Assembly (NCBI GenBank): GCA_022036555.1
Contig: CM039140.1
Location: 8,335,943-8,399,942 of the forward strand
DNA from: Microstegium vimineum
Taxonomy: Eukaryota; Streptophyta; Magnoliopsida; Poales; Poaceae
Direction: 5' to 3'
Length of the DNA: 64,000 nt
Positions 34,734-47,882 of the stretch are shown one piece after another. Both the position numbers and the translations under genes were made by a program. How positions within the stretch are numbered: the stretch's first letter is position 1; each line of letters begins with the position of its first letter. The notes below the pieces were generated by a model. It searched no databases and was not told where the DNA came from. It saw only the letters and a program-made list of their open reading frames with translations.

Positions 34734-34986
34734 CAGGGGCGGATCTACAGGGGGTCAATGAAAATATAGAGGGATTGATGGAAAAAAGAGGAGAAAAGAA
34801 GAAAAATAGAGAGATTAGAGGAAGAAGAAGAGATTAGCCCCCGCTTCAATCTTATTTTATGAGGTTGACGAAGAAGAAAAGAAGAAAAATAAATAGATTA
34901 GAGGAAGAAGAAAAGAAGAAAAATAAATAGATTAGAGGAAGAAGAACAGATCAACTCCCTTCAATCTTGTTCTAGATCCGACACTG
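34734..34986. mobile_element. hAT MITE with 8-bp target duplication
   Basis: The ends CAGGGGCGGATCTA and TAGATCCGACACTG form a terminal inverted repeat. Perfect 8-bp duplications GACCTACC flank it (34726-34733 and 34987-34994), diagnostic of hAT insertion. The inside is mostly purine-rich tandem repeat (34795-34952). Confidence 0.8.
34795..34952. repeat. 34-bp purine-rich tandem repeat
   Basis: Two identical adjacent 34-bp units (34885-34918 and 34919-34952, nearly perfect) contain AAATAGATTAGAGGAAGAAG. A third diverged copy lies at about 34795-34831. The repeats lie inside the hAT MITE. Confidence 0.75.
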
Positions 34987-36397
34987 GACCTACCTAACCT
35001 TCTCGATAATGCAAATGTTCCCCTGCTTGTACCTTCTATTTGCAGTATGAAAGGAAATAGTTTCAGATATCAAATAATAGTGACCTGTGCCTTAGTGATA
35101 TTCTAGATGGTTTATACATAACAGTTAAAGAAAATAATGTACTCCCCATTGAATAGTTGTAGACCTTCAGTAATAGGAAACAATAGGCCATCAGCATAGT
35201 TGTACTCTCATTATGAAGCATGATATCAGTTACCAAAAGATACACAAATAAACTGAGAAAGTGACACCCCTTAAATCATTAATCAACCAAAAAAAGGCCC
35301 AAGCACGATAGGCTGCAAATGTTTCGCTGGGTGCGTGCGGTTGGAGCCTCTTAGCAGGGGACTTTTTCTTTTTGAGGATCTAGTATAATTTGGATTGTTT
35401 CATTATAGTAGAGGTTTTATTTCTAAATAAACCTAGTTGTCCACCGTCACGTCTAATATTTGTAGATTCGGGAGCAACTCAAGGAAACTGGATCACCGTT
35501 TTAGCAGATTGCTCCCCAAGGTTGTTTGTTTTGTGACCCACACATTCTAACGCTTTAATTTGTGGTTATATTTTGCGCAACAACACTATAAACTTTTAAT
35601 CTTAACGAGTGATGTCATAGCCTTACATTTCTAAAGTGCTATGGTATATTACCTGCTATGCCTATATATACTAGGAAATGTTCACTTTTGTTCCGTCAAC
35701 TTTACCAAAGTCCGTTTTTCCTCTGAACTTAAAAACCGGACAAATCACATCCCTCAACTTTTGAAACCATACACTTATCTTCGTGCCTCCATTATAAGCG
35801 GGTTTGACAATAGTTTTGTATTTTTCTTTTTTATTTATTTCAACTGAATCTTTAAAAAAATCATTGTAAATCACAAAAAAATTATAAAATAAAAAATCTA
35901 ATTTTGTGAAACATCCATTTAGGTGTTCTCATAATTCTACCATTTTTCCTCGAATAACATGCATAGAGCTAAAAGTATTTGACTAAAAAATATGAAACTA
36001 AGCTAAAAACATGGAGCTGAGTGGTTCAAACATTCACTAACCGTCCATTAGCCGGCTCCAGAATATGAGCATTTTTCTTTGACCAGTGAATGGCCGTCTG
36101 AACATAACTCACCGGCCCATACAAACCGGCCCATGTGATCCACACTCGCGACTTCGAGGTTTGGTTTGGTGTGAGTGGAACGGAACAAGCTCGACTGCGA
36201 GTCAATTCAGGCTAGGCCGGCGGGCTCGCAACGCCCTCCCTCTCCTCACTCCCTCCTTCTCTACAAAGGTGCGGGGCATCCAAGGGCAGGAGCCAGGAGG
36301 GGATAACGCAGCGTTGCAGCAGTCCGCCAGTCCCCTCACCTCCTTCGCAACCGCCTCGAAGCACTGCGGAGAGGCGGCGAGAGTTCTTGGTCGGCAG

Positions 36398-39043
36398 ATG
36401 GAAAGGGCGGACCAGAAGCGACGGCCGCTGACGGTGATGGCATCCTCATCGTCGCAGGTGGCAGCGGCACGGGGCATGGGCATGACCAACCCACTGGCGG
36501 AGTGGACCGGCCGCTTTAGGTCGCTGGAGGCCGGCATGCGGGCGTGGCTAGCGAAGCAGCCTACCCACGTCGAGGCCGCCGTGGTCACGGTGGTCGGGGC
36601 CGTGCAGGGCGCCGCGCTCGGCGGGCTCATGGGGACGCTCGCGCCCGACGGCGGGGCCCCGTTCCCCGTGCCGCCGCCGCCACCGCCTGGGGCCGACCCC
36701 AAGGCCTTGGCCTCCTTCAAGCAAGCGCAGGTACTGGTCTGGTCTCTATGCGCAACCATTTCGCAGTGAATGAATATTACTAATTCTATACAATTCGCTT
36801 TGATGTGAAAAGTTTGGGGGGCAATGGATATCCGAACTGCGATGCCGAAACACACCGTTTAACCTAATGTTATTATGAATTTCTTTAGAATCTTAAGAAA
36901 TTGGTAACTGTTTATATGTAATAGGGCAGGGCACTGATGATATCTGATATGAAATACAAACGGGGTTTGTGACATCTTTTTTCAAGATGATAGATTTTTA
37001 GTTTGCCTCGGAAGCAAGCAAACTCTAGGAGGTCTTTATTCAAGAACAAAAGCAAGATAGCTTCCTAAGGCGAAAAAAAAAGAGAAGCAAGATAGCTTCT
37101 TTTTTTCCTATGCATGTGATGGCATTTTTCTTTAAGGACAAAAAGCAAATGCTCTTCTTTCGATTAAAGCCAAAGTGTCCCAGAGGATCCCTTTTCTTTG
37201 CACACATCGGCAGCTTCTAAACACAAATTTCATACATCTAGGACAGACGAAAGGAAAATACCGTCCACTTCCTTTAAGCAATTTATCTAATGCTTATTAA
37301 ATTTGAATTATAGGCTTTAACGGGTGGACCCCTGGTGCAAGCTCGAAACTTTGCGGTCATGACTGGTGCGAATGCAGGCATATCTTGTGTTATGAGAAGA
37401 ATAAGAGGAGTGGAGGATGTCCAGGGCAGGTAAGGGTTTTTGGGTTCTGTTTAATTTACTGTTCTGTTAATATTTGCAACTTCCCTTTATTAAAAAGAAT
37501 AGTTGCAGGCTCCATGAGATCCTTGATATATGGTGTACAGTACACACCTTACTTCTATAGATTTTAATATTTTTCCTGCCTTCAGTAGTTAATAACAAGT
37601 AGCAGTTAACCTTAGAGCATCTCCAAGAGACTCTATATCCTTCTTAAATGCTATGAATAAAGATTTTGATGAAAAACTACCCTCCAACAGCATATCTAAA
37701 TCATCATCTAAATATAGCCAACTTCTATTCTGGATTTTTCGCTAGCTAAAAATAGAAGATGAGAATGACTCTAGAGTACACATGAGATATAGAAAAACCG
37801 TTGGAGAGTAAAAAGATATAGAAAACGATTTTTATCCAAACGGTGATTTGGAGAGTGAGACTTAGAAAGACTCTTGGAGATGCTCTTACTAGTTTGTACT
37901 TTACAAGTGTTTTTTGTCCTGAGTGATGCTGCAGTGATTCATTCAGCTTAATCTTTTTTCAAGAAAAATAAACTAGATTGCACATTTGATTATATTTGAA
38001 CTCGTGCTCAAATTGCACTATTGCAGTTATGTTCAACAGGTTTGTTAGATGTCTGTCTCAGTTATAGATCATTTTATTGATTTACATGATTGACATTTTC
38101 TCTTTTGCATGTAGCATGGCAGCAGCTTTTGGTTCTGGGGCTCTATTCTCCATCGTGAGTGGAATGGGGACACCAAATCCAGTAGCTAATGCAATCACAA
38201 CTGGTGTTGCTTTTGCTGTATTTCAAGGTGGTTTTTTCATGGTAAGAATCTGGGAATGTCTATTGCTGATGGAAGTTGCTTCGTTGCTCATTAAGTCTTG
38301 TCTTGTCGATGCTGTTTCCTCCGTTTTGAAAATGTTACCAGTCCTTGCCTTCTGTATCCTGTGTACTGCAGCAAAATTTCTGCTTTATGAACTGTCACCC
38401 GACTCTCGAGTAGATCATTCTAACCATTGCCAAATTTGATCTGTTTTGTAGATCGGTCAAAAGTTTTCACAGCCACAGAGTGAAGATACATACTATTCTC
38501 GTGGAAGAAGCATGCTGCAAAAGTTAGGCCTTCAAAACTATGAGAAAAACTTCAAGAAGGGTCTACTGAGTGATCAAACCTTGGCCCTCCTTACGGACAG
38601 GTAAATGTTTTTCTTTAAAACCCTTAAATTGTAGAATTCTGAGCTGTGGCACAAGATGTGCAATTACCAGGTAATTTGAATGGAACCTGAGGTCTGTGCT
38701 ATTTATCTAGGGTCCTTTTGCAGCTTGTGCCACAGTATCTAGGATTTATGCAGTTTATTATTATTTGGTCCATATAGTCTCTCCCACTCAACTCAGAAAA
38801 ACAATTTGAGGGTAAACAAAACTTTGGCTGTGCTTATTTGGAAATACACATTTATCATGCCAGTGCACTCAGAGATGTGAAGATCCCTCCTGGTCCCAGA
38901 CTCCTCATACTTGATCACATTAAAAGGTATGGAATGATTGACAAAAAAAAAAAAACATCTGGTTTTCTAGCATTTAGTGTTCCTTTTCTTGATCTCCTTT
39001 TTATACATTTTACAGAGATCCAGAGTTGACAAGAGCAAGTTAA
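36398..39043 (+). CDS. HP30: Tim17/Tim22/Tim23 family protein with SAM domain, HP30-type plastid import component
   Basis: Exons: 36398-36730, 37314-37429, 38115-38241, 38452-38600, 38864-38926 and 39016-39043. All are GT-AG and the frame closes to give 271 aa. The Tim17-type four-helix region runs from VEAAVVTVVGAVQGAALGGL (about 58-80) through LTGGPLVQARNFAVMTGANA to GVAFAVFQGGFFM. The C-terminus is a SAM domain at about 206-265 (SRGRSMLQKLGLQNYEKNF onward, ending PPGPRLLILDHIKRDPEL). This domain pair defines the HP30/HP30-2 proteins of the chloroplast inner envelope, which import preproteins lacking cleavable transit peptides. That role is family knowledge. The start at 36398 matches homologue length, but the frame is open upstream to 36086. 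Convergent with CLPD, whose stop is 1,017 bp away. Confidence 0.9.
37615..37885. mobile_element. Tourist/PIF-type MITE in intron 2 of the HP30-like gene
   Basis: The ends GAGCATCTCCAAGAG and CTTGGAGATGCTC are inverted repeats. TTA is duplicated on both sides (37612-37614 and 37886-37888), as expected for PIF/Harbinger-derived elements. A second copy is upstream of CLPD (47606-47882). Confidence 0.8.
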
Positions 39044-40060
39044 GTGATCGGCACTGCCTCATGGTGCCAATTCTTTTTTCCCCTCGAGTTGCAGAAATTA
39101 GGCCAGGCGAACAGTTTAATTTAGCTATTCAGTGATAACTGGAGTAGTATTTGGTTGTACTACTAGTATATGTTTTCTAGTCATTATGCACGCATCTTTC
39201 TGCGTTGAAGTGTTTGCAGATCACTGTTCTTGGAATGAGAATTTTGTATTAAAGGTTTATGCTGATCAATCAAGATTTTACTACTAGTTTTAGGGCATGA
39301 CAATCAAAGGGAAACTGCAATTCACACAATTTATTTTGGTTTCTGGATGTTAGTTTGGTTCTGTTCTATATCGTTGATCCCTTTGCGAAGCTGTGTCCTG
39401 CATAAGGCTCTGTGCCCTGATTATATGCCACAAACTGCTTCTATCAACATAAGCACACATGTTGGAATTTCAAATGGATTGATCAGTTTGTGCATTAAAT
39501 GTGATTCTCTGAATGTAGGGATAGAAGAACCACAGATTCGAGTTGTATGAAACATGAATTCAAAATGCAGTAAAGTTTCTAATGTAGCCTTTAGATGCAT
39601 CACATGAAATAAAATATACAGAAAATCCATGCATTCCGTAGTTATCTAAGGATCACGTAGGGTTTCAATTCTTTTTTTCCCCCAAGGAGGCATATTGAAA
39701 ATTTTCCTATAACATTGGAATCCTCTAAAAATTCATTTGCTCCGAAGGGGTCTAAACAACAGTTTAATCATGTTTTTCAGTTAACATCCAGCTGAGCATA
39801 TCGAAGTTCAATAATCAGATTCATCTGCTAGGTTGACAAGTTGGAGCATACAAAATTATATGTACTGTTACCTGGCCAATGTAAATAATGTACACCTCTT
39901 TAATGATAAAATTATGTACAATTGAATTTACGAATTAGACTTACATTATAATGTTGTGGAGAGAAATCAACTGGAAGGTTATGTACACGCTGAGATGAGG
40001 ATCCTATATACGAAATAAATGTGTAAGCTGCTACTATATACACAGGGTGCTGGGATGTGT
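39044..40060. other. Convergent intergenic space
   Basis: Both flanking genes end here, so this is two 3' UTRs and spacer. No coding or element structure was recognised. Confidence 0.5.
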
Positions 40061-43000
40061 TCACATTGTTGGAGCGGGGTCAGACAATTGGACGGTTTGA
40101 TCATTCAGCCGGCTCAAGCAAGGCTTCCCTGTGGCATCAGTGTCCATCAATATCGTGTCACCAGGCTTGAACTGCCCAAAGAGAATTGCTTCACTGATAA
40201 CATCCTCAACCAGCTGAGTAACTGCTCTTCTAAGTGGCCGTGCGCCATAGCTTCTGTCATACCCTTGCTGAGAAATCAGGTTCTTCATTGAATCTGATAT
40301 CTCTAGGCCAATCCCAAGGGCTAGAAGCCTAATCTTGACTTCTTGTAGAATTAGGTTGAGAATAGCCATCATCTGCAAAATGTTGGGAGTATAATGTCTC
40401 ATTTGAACTACATATGGAAACAAATGATGCAAATTTATCCTAGGTCCAAGCGGATTGTGTCAAGCTAACATTTTTTGTTCCTACCTTCCATGATGAGTGA
40501 TATGATATTCAAAACCACATAATATCAACAAAACAGTAAGCATAACCACAGACCTGAGTCTTTTCAAGAGGACGGAATACAACCACTTCATCCAATCTAT
40601 TGAGCAATTCAGGCCGGAAAAATGCCTTCAGCTCTTCCATCACAAGGGATTTCATCGCAGCATAGGTGGTTTCCTCTGTATCTTTTTGTGTCGAGAAACC
40701 TATACTCCTCCTTCCGCTTGAGATTGATGTAGAACCAACATTTGATGTCATCACAATCAATGTATTCTTGAAAGAAACTCTGCGCCCCTGTAGTTAATGC
40801 AAAAGTTCAATGATGCACATCGCTATCGGACCACAGAGAGGATAAGGCCCATGCGAAACAAATTGCTTGTATTAAATAACTTAGATAAATCTATTTCTAT
40901 CTTTAGAGTCGGCAAATTCATTTCACCAAAGCCATTAGCATGGTAGAAAGCAGTAGAAGTATAGCAATCATCTTAGTGAGCGGTTAGTGTAACCCTCTAG
41001 GTGCAGATTTGGCTAGTATAACCCCCTAAGATCTGAAAAGACTTGCAGAAAAAATATAATGGCGGATGTCAGGAACAAATACTTGTGAGTCCGTCAGGTG
41101 TCCATCTTCAAATACTTGGAGAAGAATGTTAAAAATATCTGGATGAGCTTTCTCTATTTCATCAAGTAAGACTACAGTGAATGGTTTTCTCCGGACTGCT
41201 TCAGTCAAAGTTCCACCTTCACCGAATCCCATGTACCCAGGAGGAGAGCCTATCAGCTTGCTCACAGTATGCCTCTCCATATATTCGCTCATATCTAACC
41301 TAACCATAGCTGATTCCTGCAAATGGAAGAAATAACCTTCTCAAGACATGATCCATGCAACATGTAATACATATATATAAATTACAAGAGAATGGTGTGA
41401 GAAGTAAGGCATAACCCACAGATCCAAAATAACTCGCTGCTAGTGCTTTTGTGAGTTCAGTTTTTCCAACTCCAGTCGGACCACAGAAAAGTAGTGTTGC
41501 AATAGGTCTGTCAGGATCATTCAGGCCAACACGTGATCTCTTCACAGCTCTAGATATGGCCACAACAGCATCGTCTTGACCTATGACACGCTTTCTAAGC
41601 TCATCATCTAGTCCAACTAGAAGCTTTGTTTCATCTGCAGTCAACTTCTGGACTGGTATCCCTGACCACAATGATGTGACTCTTGCAATTTCCTCTGAAT
41701 CAACCAGAATAGGTCTGCATGTTAAGAGTGACCATAAGTTATATGGTTGTAAGTTGCACGATGTGAAGCCTAATCTGTATGACATGACCACATGAGGGAA
41801 CCTACTCATCAACTGAAGTTGGAGGCATCAATGGCGAAGCAATCTTGTTGTCACCTATGACTTCAATACTAATACCATCCTCTTTGTCATTCTCATCTAG
41901 AGAATACTTCAACCTGTTAGTCAGTGCCTGAAATGTGATGTACAGTGAAATATAAACATCCACCAGTATATGAAACATTTGCAAGTTGCAACTGCTCTAC
42001 CATGAACATTGTATTACCACTTCATGCATACTCTGAACAGCTCTAATCTCTTGCCAATATTCATCTGGTGACTTAGAGAGAATAGAGCATTGTTCTTCCT
42101 TCTTCCTTTTAAATGATTCCATCCGAGCTCTACTGCCAGCTTCATCAATCAGATCAATAGCCTTATCAGGGAGATGTCTGTCAGGGATGTATCTTGCGGA
42201 CAAGTAAACTGCTGCATTGATCCCTTCTAAAGTGTATTTGCATTTGTGGTAAGTCTCATATTTCTCACGCAGGCCAAGCAATATTTTGACGGCGTCCTCC
42301 TGTAGAAGTATGTAAAAAAATAATATTAGAAAATTGACAACAACCCTAACAAGTGGCTTTTTAAGAGAAATTTGAGCTACCTGGCTAGGCTCATTAACAA
42401 ATACTGGCTGGAATCTGCGGGCCAAACCCTTATCCTTCTCAAAATGCAAACGGTGTTCATCGAGAGTTGTCGACGCAATGCACTGAGAGCAAAGACAAAA
42501 ATAACCACAGGGAAAGAAAAACAAATCTGAGCGAGCTGGGTGGCTCATGAAATACGTAATATTCTATCACAGATTGGAAGACCTGTTTTACCTCAAGCAG
42601 ATGTGGCTTCCATAAAGATCGAACCTCACTCAAGTGACAAAGCATATACTAAATACTAAACAATATAACAAGAGAAATACAATAGTGGTGGGCATAATTA
42701 ACTAATGACCAAAGACTGAACCGAATTACCGGGACAGAAATTGAAATTTTTGGTCCCTAATTAGATTTTGAGTTTCAGGTAACCGAACTCTGTCCAGGTA
42801 ATTCGGTTCATAGCCTCGGGTAACCGATTTGCCAAAAAAAAAGAAAGAAGCAAACGAGGCCCCATAATCCCAAGGCAAAGGCTGAGACACTTCAACGGGG
42901 TGGTAATCTACACGTTTTGGAACATTTGAAAGGAAAGGAATAGGAGGATTTTCCAGAACAGCTCCATGGACGCAAGGTAGGTGGCCTCCAGAGCCAAAGA

Positions 43001-45882
43001 AAACATCAAACTACACCGGATGGTGTTCAATAACAACTTTAATTAGTGTGTTTGGTGCTCCCATAGTGGAGAAAGTGTATTCGGTGTGCGCCCTTTGGGG
43101 CCCTTAGGCCTTCGGGCATTCTGTACATAAACTCTCATTCCTATCTTAATTGAGAGGCAGAGCTCCTGCCATGTTTTCATTAGTGGCCCCAGCGAGTTGT
43201 GTTAGCCAGCGCACATGTGATTTTTTCTTGCTTTCTTTCTTTTTTGTTGCCTGTGGGAACCTGAGTTGACAATGGTTGGATAGTTCGATCATAACCAAGA
43301 GCGATTTTCTAGGTCATTATATTTCAGGAAAACCGAAGAACTGAGTTGATTGGTTCAGTCTAACTGAATGTCTACCCTAAATACAAGAACCACTATTCTA
43401 ACCACAAACTGTCCTTAACAATTCCTCATTGGCATTCTCTCTCTCTCTTTTAAAAAAGTAAACCTTCATTGCCAATAAGCTACGCAAATCAATAGGTCAC
43501 TCGTACAGAAAATACATGATTCTAGGGAAATATCTAATGTACAAGTAGTGCATGATACAGTCTGTTTGGAAAATGCAGCAAACAAAATCATATAACATAT
43601 TGTTTAGGTAAAAATTAGGGAAATATAGCAACCCACACATCTAGATAGCAAATAAAATGATGCAGCGCACGAATCAATACTGTCAATAAGGGAAGTATCA
43701 TGCATTAAGTACAAAGCATGAAGGGAAACATAGATTAAGCTGGATATTGTGAAGTCCATACCTGCAATTCACCTCTAGCGAGTGCAGGCTTCAGCAAATT
43801 GGCAATATCAAGGCCAGCTCCTTTACTTCCTCTTCCAGCAATTCCAGATCCAATAAGAGTATGGACCTCATCGATGAATAGCATAACATCACCTACATGA
43901 AATTTGGGAGCTATTAAAGATTGTATATCAAGAAAAAAAATTCAACATCCAGTGATTTATATTGGACAAGACAGATGACCTGCTTTGCGCACTTCACGAA
44001 GTAAACCAGTAATCCTAGCTTCCAGTTCACCCCTTTCTTTTGCACCAGCCATAAGTAGAGCAACATCCAATGATAATATACGTTTTCCCTGCAAAATAAT
44101 GTAGATTAGTAACTATTAACCGCAGCTGTTGCTCAATACTTTAGAACATGACTGGGATTCTGGTTATCCATCACTGGATCTTACCACAAGGAAAATAGGA
44201 ACATCTCCATCAGCAATTTTAAGAGCCAAGCCCTCAGCAATAGCTGTTTTACCAACACCTGCTTCACCCAACAGAATTGGATTGTTCTTTGTTCGCCGGC
44301 ATATAATCTGAATTACTCTTTCGATCTCCTCCTTGCGACCAATAACAGGATCAATTAATCCTCCACTTGCTCGCATGGTCAAATCCACACAAAATTGAGC
44401 TAGTGCACTCTTCTCTGAAATGAGAAATAAAACAAGTAGATTTATACAATGAGCTCTATCATCAAGAATAGTGGAATAAACTCCAATAAAGCAGCTCAAC
44501 CTCTGACCTTTCTTTTTATTTGAATATTTGACAATTGCAGACTTGCCAGCTCCCGCGGCAGACTTCTCACGTACTTTGAAAGAAGATAACCCCACAGGCT
44601 CCCTGCCATCTTTGGCAAGCTCTCCTTGGACTCGCTTAAGTGCCTGCTTTGCTAGCTGACTTGGATCTGCTCCTAAGCTACAACGGATGCAGTGGACCAG
44701 TAAATCATACTAATAATGAAAAAAAAACGGGAATTTTTATCTACTTTTCTCTACAACGAACGCAGGTTTCTTTTGAGAGTCTGATCATCAACTGCATCCA
44801 GCCGTTGCTACTGGTTGGTAGCTGTTACATTTACAGCTGCCACATTGCTGAATTTGCTATGCCGCTTGTTGTCTAGAGCTTATATTACCTGATTGCTCGA
44901 GTTGTAAGTAACTAAATAACATTTGTTGTCGCATTCCAAAGGAGGTTGTTTGCTTACTTAGGGCACCCGCAATGGTATAAGCCAACCTATTCAACAGTGC
45001 TAGCTTTTAGTTATGGCTCATAGTATGATTAGGCCCACGTGACAATCTCACATGACCTTACAATATGTGTATGAGTCTTAGCTCCTGATCAAGAGCTAGT
45101 TTTTCTCATCACCAAATTAAGTTATTAGGCACTGAAAAAACTTGGTGTCTTGTTGTAATTACCAAATTACTCATTACTACAAATTATTATTGCTCTTGTT
45201 GCAAATTAGGCACTGAAAAGGAGGTTGTCACATCGACCAAAAACTATGGAAGATAGCAGAGTTTCTCAACGGAGAGGAGTATGAAACACAAGATCACCAC
45301 CAACCTCTTGAGGATTCTGTTAGTGGTGGGATCGTCCAGGTCCAAGAGGCCGAGAGCAATGTGATCCGGCGAGATGAAATTGCAGCCCATGTTCCTGGAG
45401 AACTCGACGGCGGCCTCGAAGACGCGTTTGCTGGCAGCCGAGAATGGCACGTCCGTGGCCATCCCGTTGGCCGCCTGCGCGGGTCCAGCCTTACCCAGGG
45501 CGTCGCGGCACGCCTCTCGCGCGCGCTCGACGCGGAGGCCGGACCCGAGGAACCCCACGAGGGTCCGGTCCTCGGCGACGAGGCCCAGCAGCAGGTGGTG
45601 CGGCGCGACGGTCTCGTCCCCCATCCCGCGCGCCTCCCGCTGCGAGAACACCACCGCCTTCACCGCTCGCTCCGTGAACCGCTCGAACACCGCCCTGACG
45701 ACGGCCGGCCCTCGCCGGCGCGGGACCGCGGTGGCAAGCATCACCGCGGACGCGCGAAGCGGGCGCGCCGGAGTCCTCCCGCCCGCCGCCGCAGAGATGC
45801 GGCAGCGGAGGGCCGCATCCGGCGCGGCGGCGAAGATGAACGCCGACGGCGCCGATGAAGACGAGCAGCAGCACGCCTCCAT
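40061..45882 (-). CDS. CLPD: Chaperone ClpD (ERD1-type), chloroplast Hsp100 AAA+ ATPase
   Basis: Twelve exons on the minus strand: 45882-45305, 44677-44508, 44414-44185, 44088-43980, 43892-43762, 42482-42381, 42299-42018, 41927-41806, 41714-41420, 41316-41083, 40787-40554 and 40372-40061. The frame closes, giving 932 aa, normal for ClpD. A Ser/Ala/Arg-rich transit peptide precedes the Clp N-domain (about 65-190). D1 has Walker A GEAGVGKT (299-306) and Walker B LFIDEVHT (about 367-374). D2 has Walker A GPTGVGKT (653-660), Walker B VVLLDE (721-726) and pore loop GYMGFGEGG. The C-terminal SYGARPLRRAVTQLVEDVIS is typical. The SIGFST segment in D2 may be the ClpP-docking loop. It unfolds stromal proteins for the ClpP protease; in Arabidopsis it is dehydration- and senescence-induced. 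The exon 9 donor (GTGGGT) is the weakest junction. Confidence 0.95.
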
Positions 45883-46635
45883 CGTCCGATTGTCCCTGTT
45901 TTCCCCCCTTCGACCAGTTCGGTGGACGATTGGATGCTTCTTTCAATTATAGGCTTCTCCTACCTGCTTTCCAAGGCGTGGATGTAAAGCGGCACGCAAT
46001 CGAATAGAGAAACGGCATCGGTTAGTTGCCGCTTGCGCCGTGCGCCACTGTTTGGGGACCGAGAATCGAGTGAGTGGGAGGGGGAACTGAGGAGGTGGAG
46101 GCGGCCGCGGCACGCAAGGAAGGTGGGGAGGGTGGGGGGAACCGGCGCGGGGGCGGATGATCGGAGACGCGATGCTGTGAGAGAGGCGAAGAAAGGGATT
46201 TTTCAGCGGGGGGGCTTCGATTCCACCCGCTCCGACCGCACGCCACCGCGCGCGGTGTTCTTCGACGGTCGGGCTCGGGGCGAGAGCGCGCCTGTCGGTG
46301 CGGGGCCTATCCGAATCGGGGTCTGCGTGTGTGGACTGAGACGCGTTCAGTGGCTGCGTCGCGCAGGCCGGGGCGCGGCCGTGCAATGCGGTGCGGTGGG
46401 ATGGACGGCCGCGCGGTGAGGTTTCGCCGTTTAGCCCCGGTATTTCAGCGGGGGCATCTTTTCGCGTCCCACACTATCGGGAGACATCCTCGCTGCACCA
46501 TCTGTGTCTCTCGTCTCGTTATGCCGGAGGTCGCCGCTGGGGTACCGCGGGAGGCCACCGAGCGCGGATGGGGGTTAAGTGACGCGGCCGCGCGGGAAAC
46601 TGAGACAGTTGTATGGTCGATTCGTTGCTAAAGAG
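45883..46635. promoter_or_regulatory. GC-rich 5' region of CLPD
   Basis: About 750 bp of GC-rich DNA precedes the CLPD start codon and ends at a hAT insertion. It should hold the CLPD leader and core promoter. No clear TATA box or CATGTG-type stress element was picked out by eye. Overlapping open frames here are composition artefacts. Confidence 0.45.
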
Positions 46636-46905
46636 TAGGGGCGAAATCGTTGCGGATATTTTCCAATCGTATTCGAGACCGAATTCGTTTAGAGTGGTTT
46701 AAATCAGTTCGTATCCGCGTCCGAATATTCAAATACCGTATTCGTATCCGAATACTCAGATTATATATTTATGATGTCGATAACGAATCTTATCTTATCC
46801 GGCATTGTTGACCCTATCCATATTTGAATCTGAATCCGAACAGAAATATGAAAACAAATATAATATCAGTGATATCCGTTCGTATCCGATCCGTTTTCAT
46901 CCCTA
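46636..46905. mobile_element. hAT MITE with 8-bp target duplication upstream of CLPD
   Basis: The ends TAGGGGCGAAATCG and CGTTTTCATCCCTA are inverted repeats of the TAGGGATGAAAACGG type. The flanking 8-bp duplication CTAAAGAG is perfect (46628-46635 and 46906-46913). The inside has many GTATCCG/CGAATA repeats. Confidence 0.85.
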
Positions 46906-46994
46906 CTAAAGAGGGATCCGGACCGAACACGGATTCACATATCACTATATTTTACATTTTTGTCGGATATGATTGTGAAATCAGATAAAGAATA

Positions 46995-47250
46995 CTCCCT
47001 CTATTCCAAATCATAAGACATCTCATGAATCTTAGATAGTCAAAGTTTCACAAGTTTAATTAATCAAACTTATATGACAATATAATAACATTTATGACGT
47101 CAACTTCATTAGATTCCTTATCACGTATATTTTAATAGTATGTCTATTTAATATCATAAATCTTTATAGTTTTTTTCCTATAATTATTGGTCAAATTTAA
47201 GATACTTTGATTCTCTATTATTCTTGGAATGTCTTATAATTTGAGATTGA
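46995..47250. mobile_element. Stowaway-like MITE, right end decayed
   Basis: The left end CTCCCTCTATTCCAAATCATAAG follows TA. The right side TTGGAATGTCTTATAATTTGAGATTGAG is its diverged complement. Typical internal TTTGACC/GGTCAAA arms are present. Confidence 0.65.
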
Positions 47251-47269
47251 GATGCTTTGACTTTTTAAG

Positions 47270-47593
47270 GGCCTGTTTGGTACAGCTATGCTTCACATGT
47301 GAAGCTATTTTTTTAGAAAATAGCTTTATGAGCAACTCTCTAGATGAAGCTAAACTATTTTGAAAAAAAATTGTTTGACAAAACAACTTTACCAACAACT
47401 TTATGCATTAATATGACAGAAGAAGGGGGAGGGGAGAGATAGCTGTGATAAGCTATTAATTTCAGCTTCATCCCACTTCATATCTTTGTGAGAGGGGAAG
47501 AAAAACATGAAGCTGTTTTGAAAAGAAGTGTTTAGTAAAAAAAATAGCTCACAATAATTTTATGAAGCTGTTATAAGCTGTACTAAACAGACC
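47270..47593. mobile_element. hAT-like MITE
   Basis: The ends GGCCTGTTTGGTACAGCT and AGCTGTACTAAACAGACC are inverted repeats with two mismatches, about 324 bp apart. The interior repeats GAAGCTGTTTTG-like motifs. No clean duplication was found. Confidence 0.65.
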
Positions 47594-47605
47594 ATAAAAT
47601 TCTTA

Positions 47606-47882
47606 GAGCATCTCCAAGAGAGTAGTTAAAAAGACTAGCCAAATTTAGTGATTTAGTTACTCTCTAAAATATATAATACTAGAGTACTTTAACAGACACT
47701 GTAAAATGAAGAGGCTAGATGACTAGTGAGGATGACTATCCAAAAGTAGAGAACGAATTAGGTGGGATGGAGAATCACTAAATATAGAGAGTCATTTACA
47801 GAGTATGTTGGAGATATTTTTTCGTTAGACAATAGCCAAATTTAATTTTAGAAAACGATTTGACTAGTCTTTTGAGATGCTC
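47606..47882. mobile_element. Tourist/PIF-type MITE
   Basis: Same family as the copy in the HP30-like intron: ends GAGCATCTCCAAGAG and GAGATGCTC, with TTA duplicated at 47603-47605 and 47883-47885. It lies directly after the preceding MITE, forming a cluster of four elements upstream of CLPD. Confidence 0.75.

Larger units (their letters stand above)
34284..36397. other. Intergenic DNA between the SDR and HP30-like genes
   Basis: Contains a hAT MITE with internal tandem repeats (34734-34986), AT-rich DNA, and a stretch at 35675-35830 with GTTCCGTCAACTTTACC and CATCCCTCAACTTTTG motifs found in common grass MITEs. No gene was recognised before the HP30-like leader. Confidence 0.4.

Noticed and set aside
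45361..46631. Plus-strand open frames opposite CLPD exon 1 and its promoter
   Set aside because: Antisense or GC-composition artefacts; the minus-strand frame carries the Clp N-domain.
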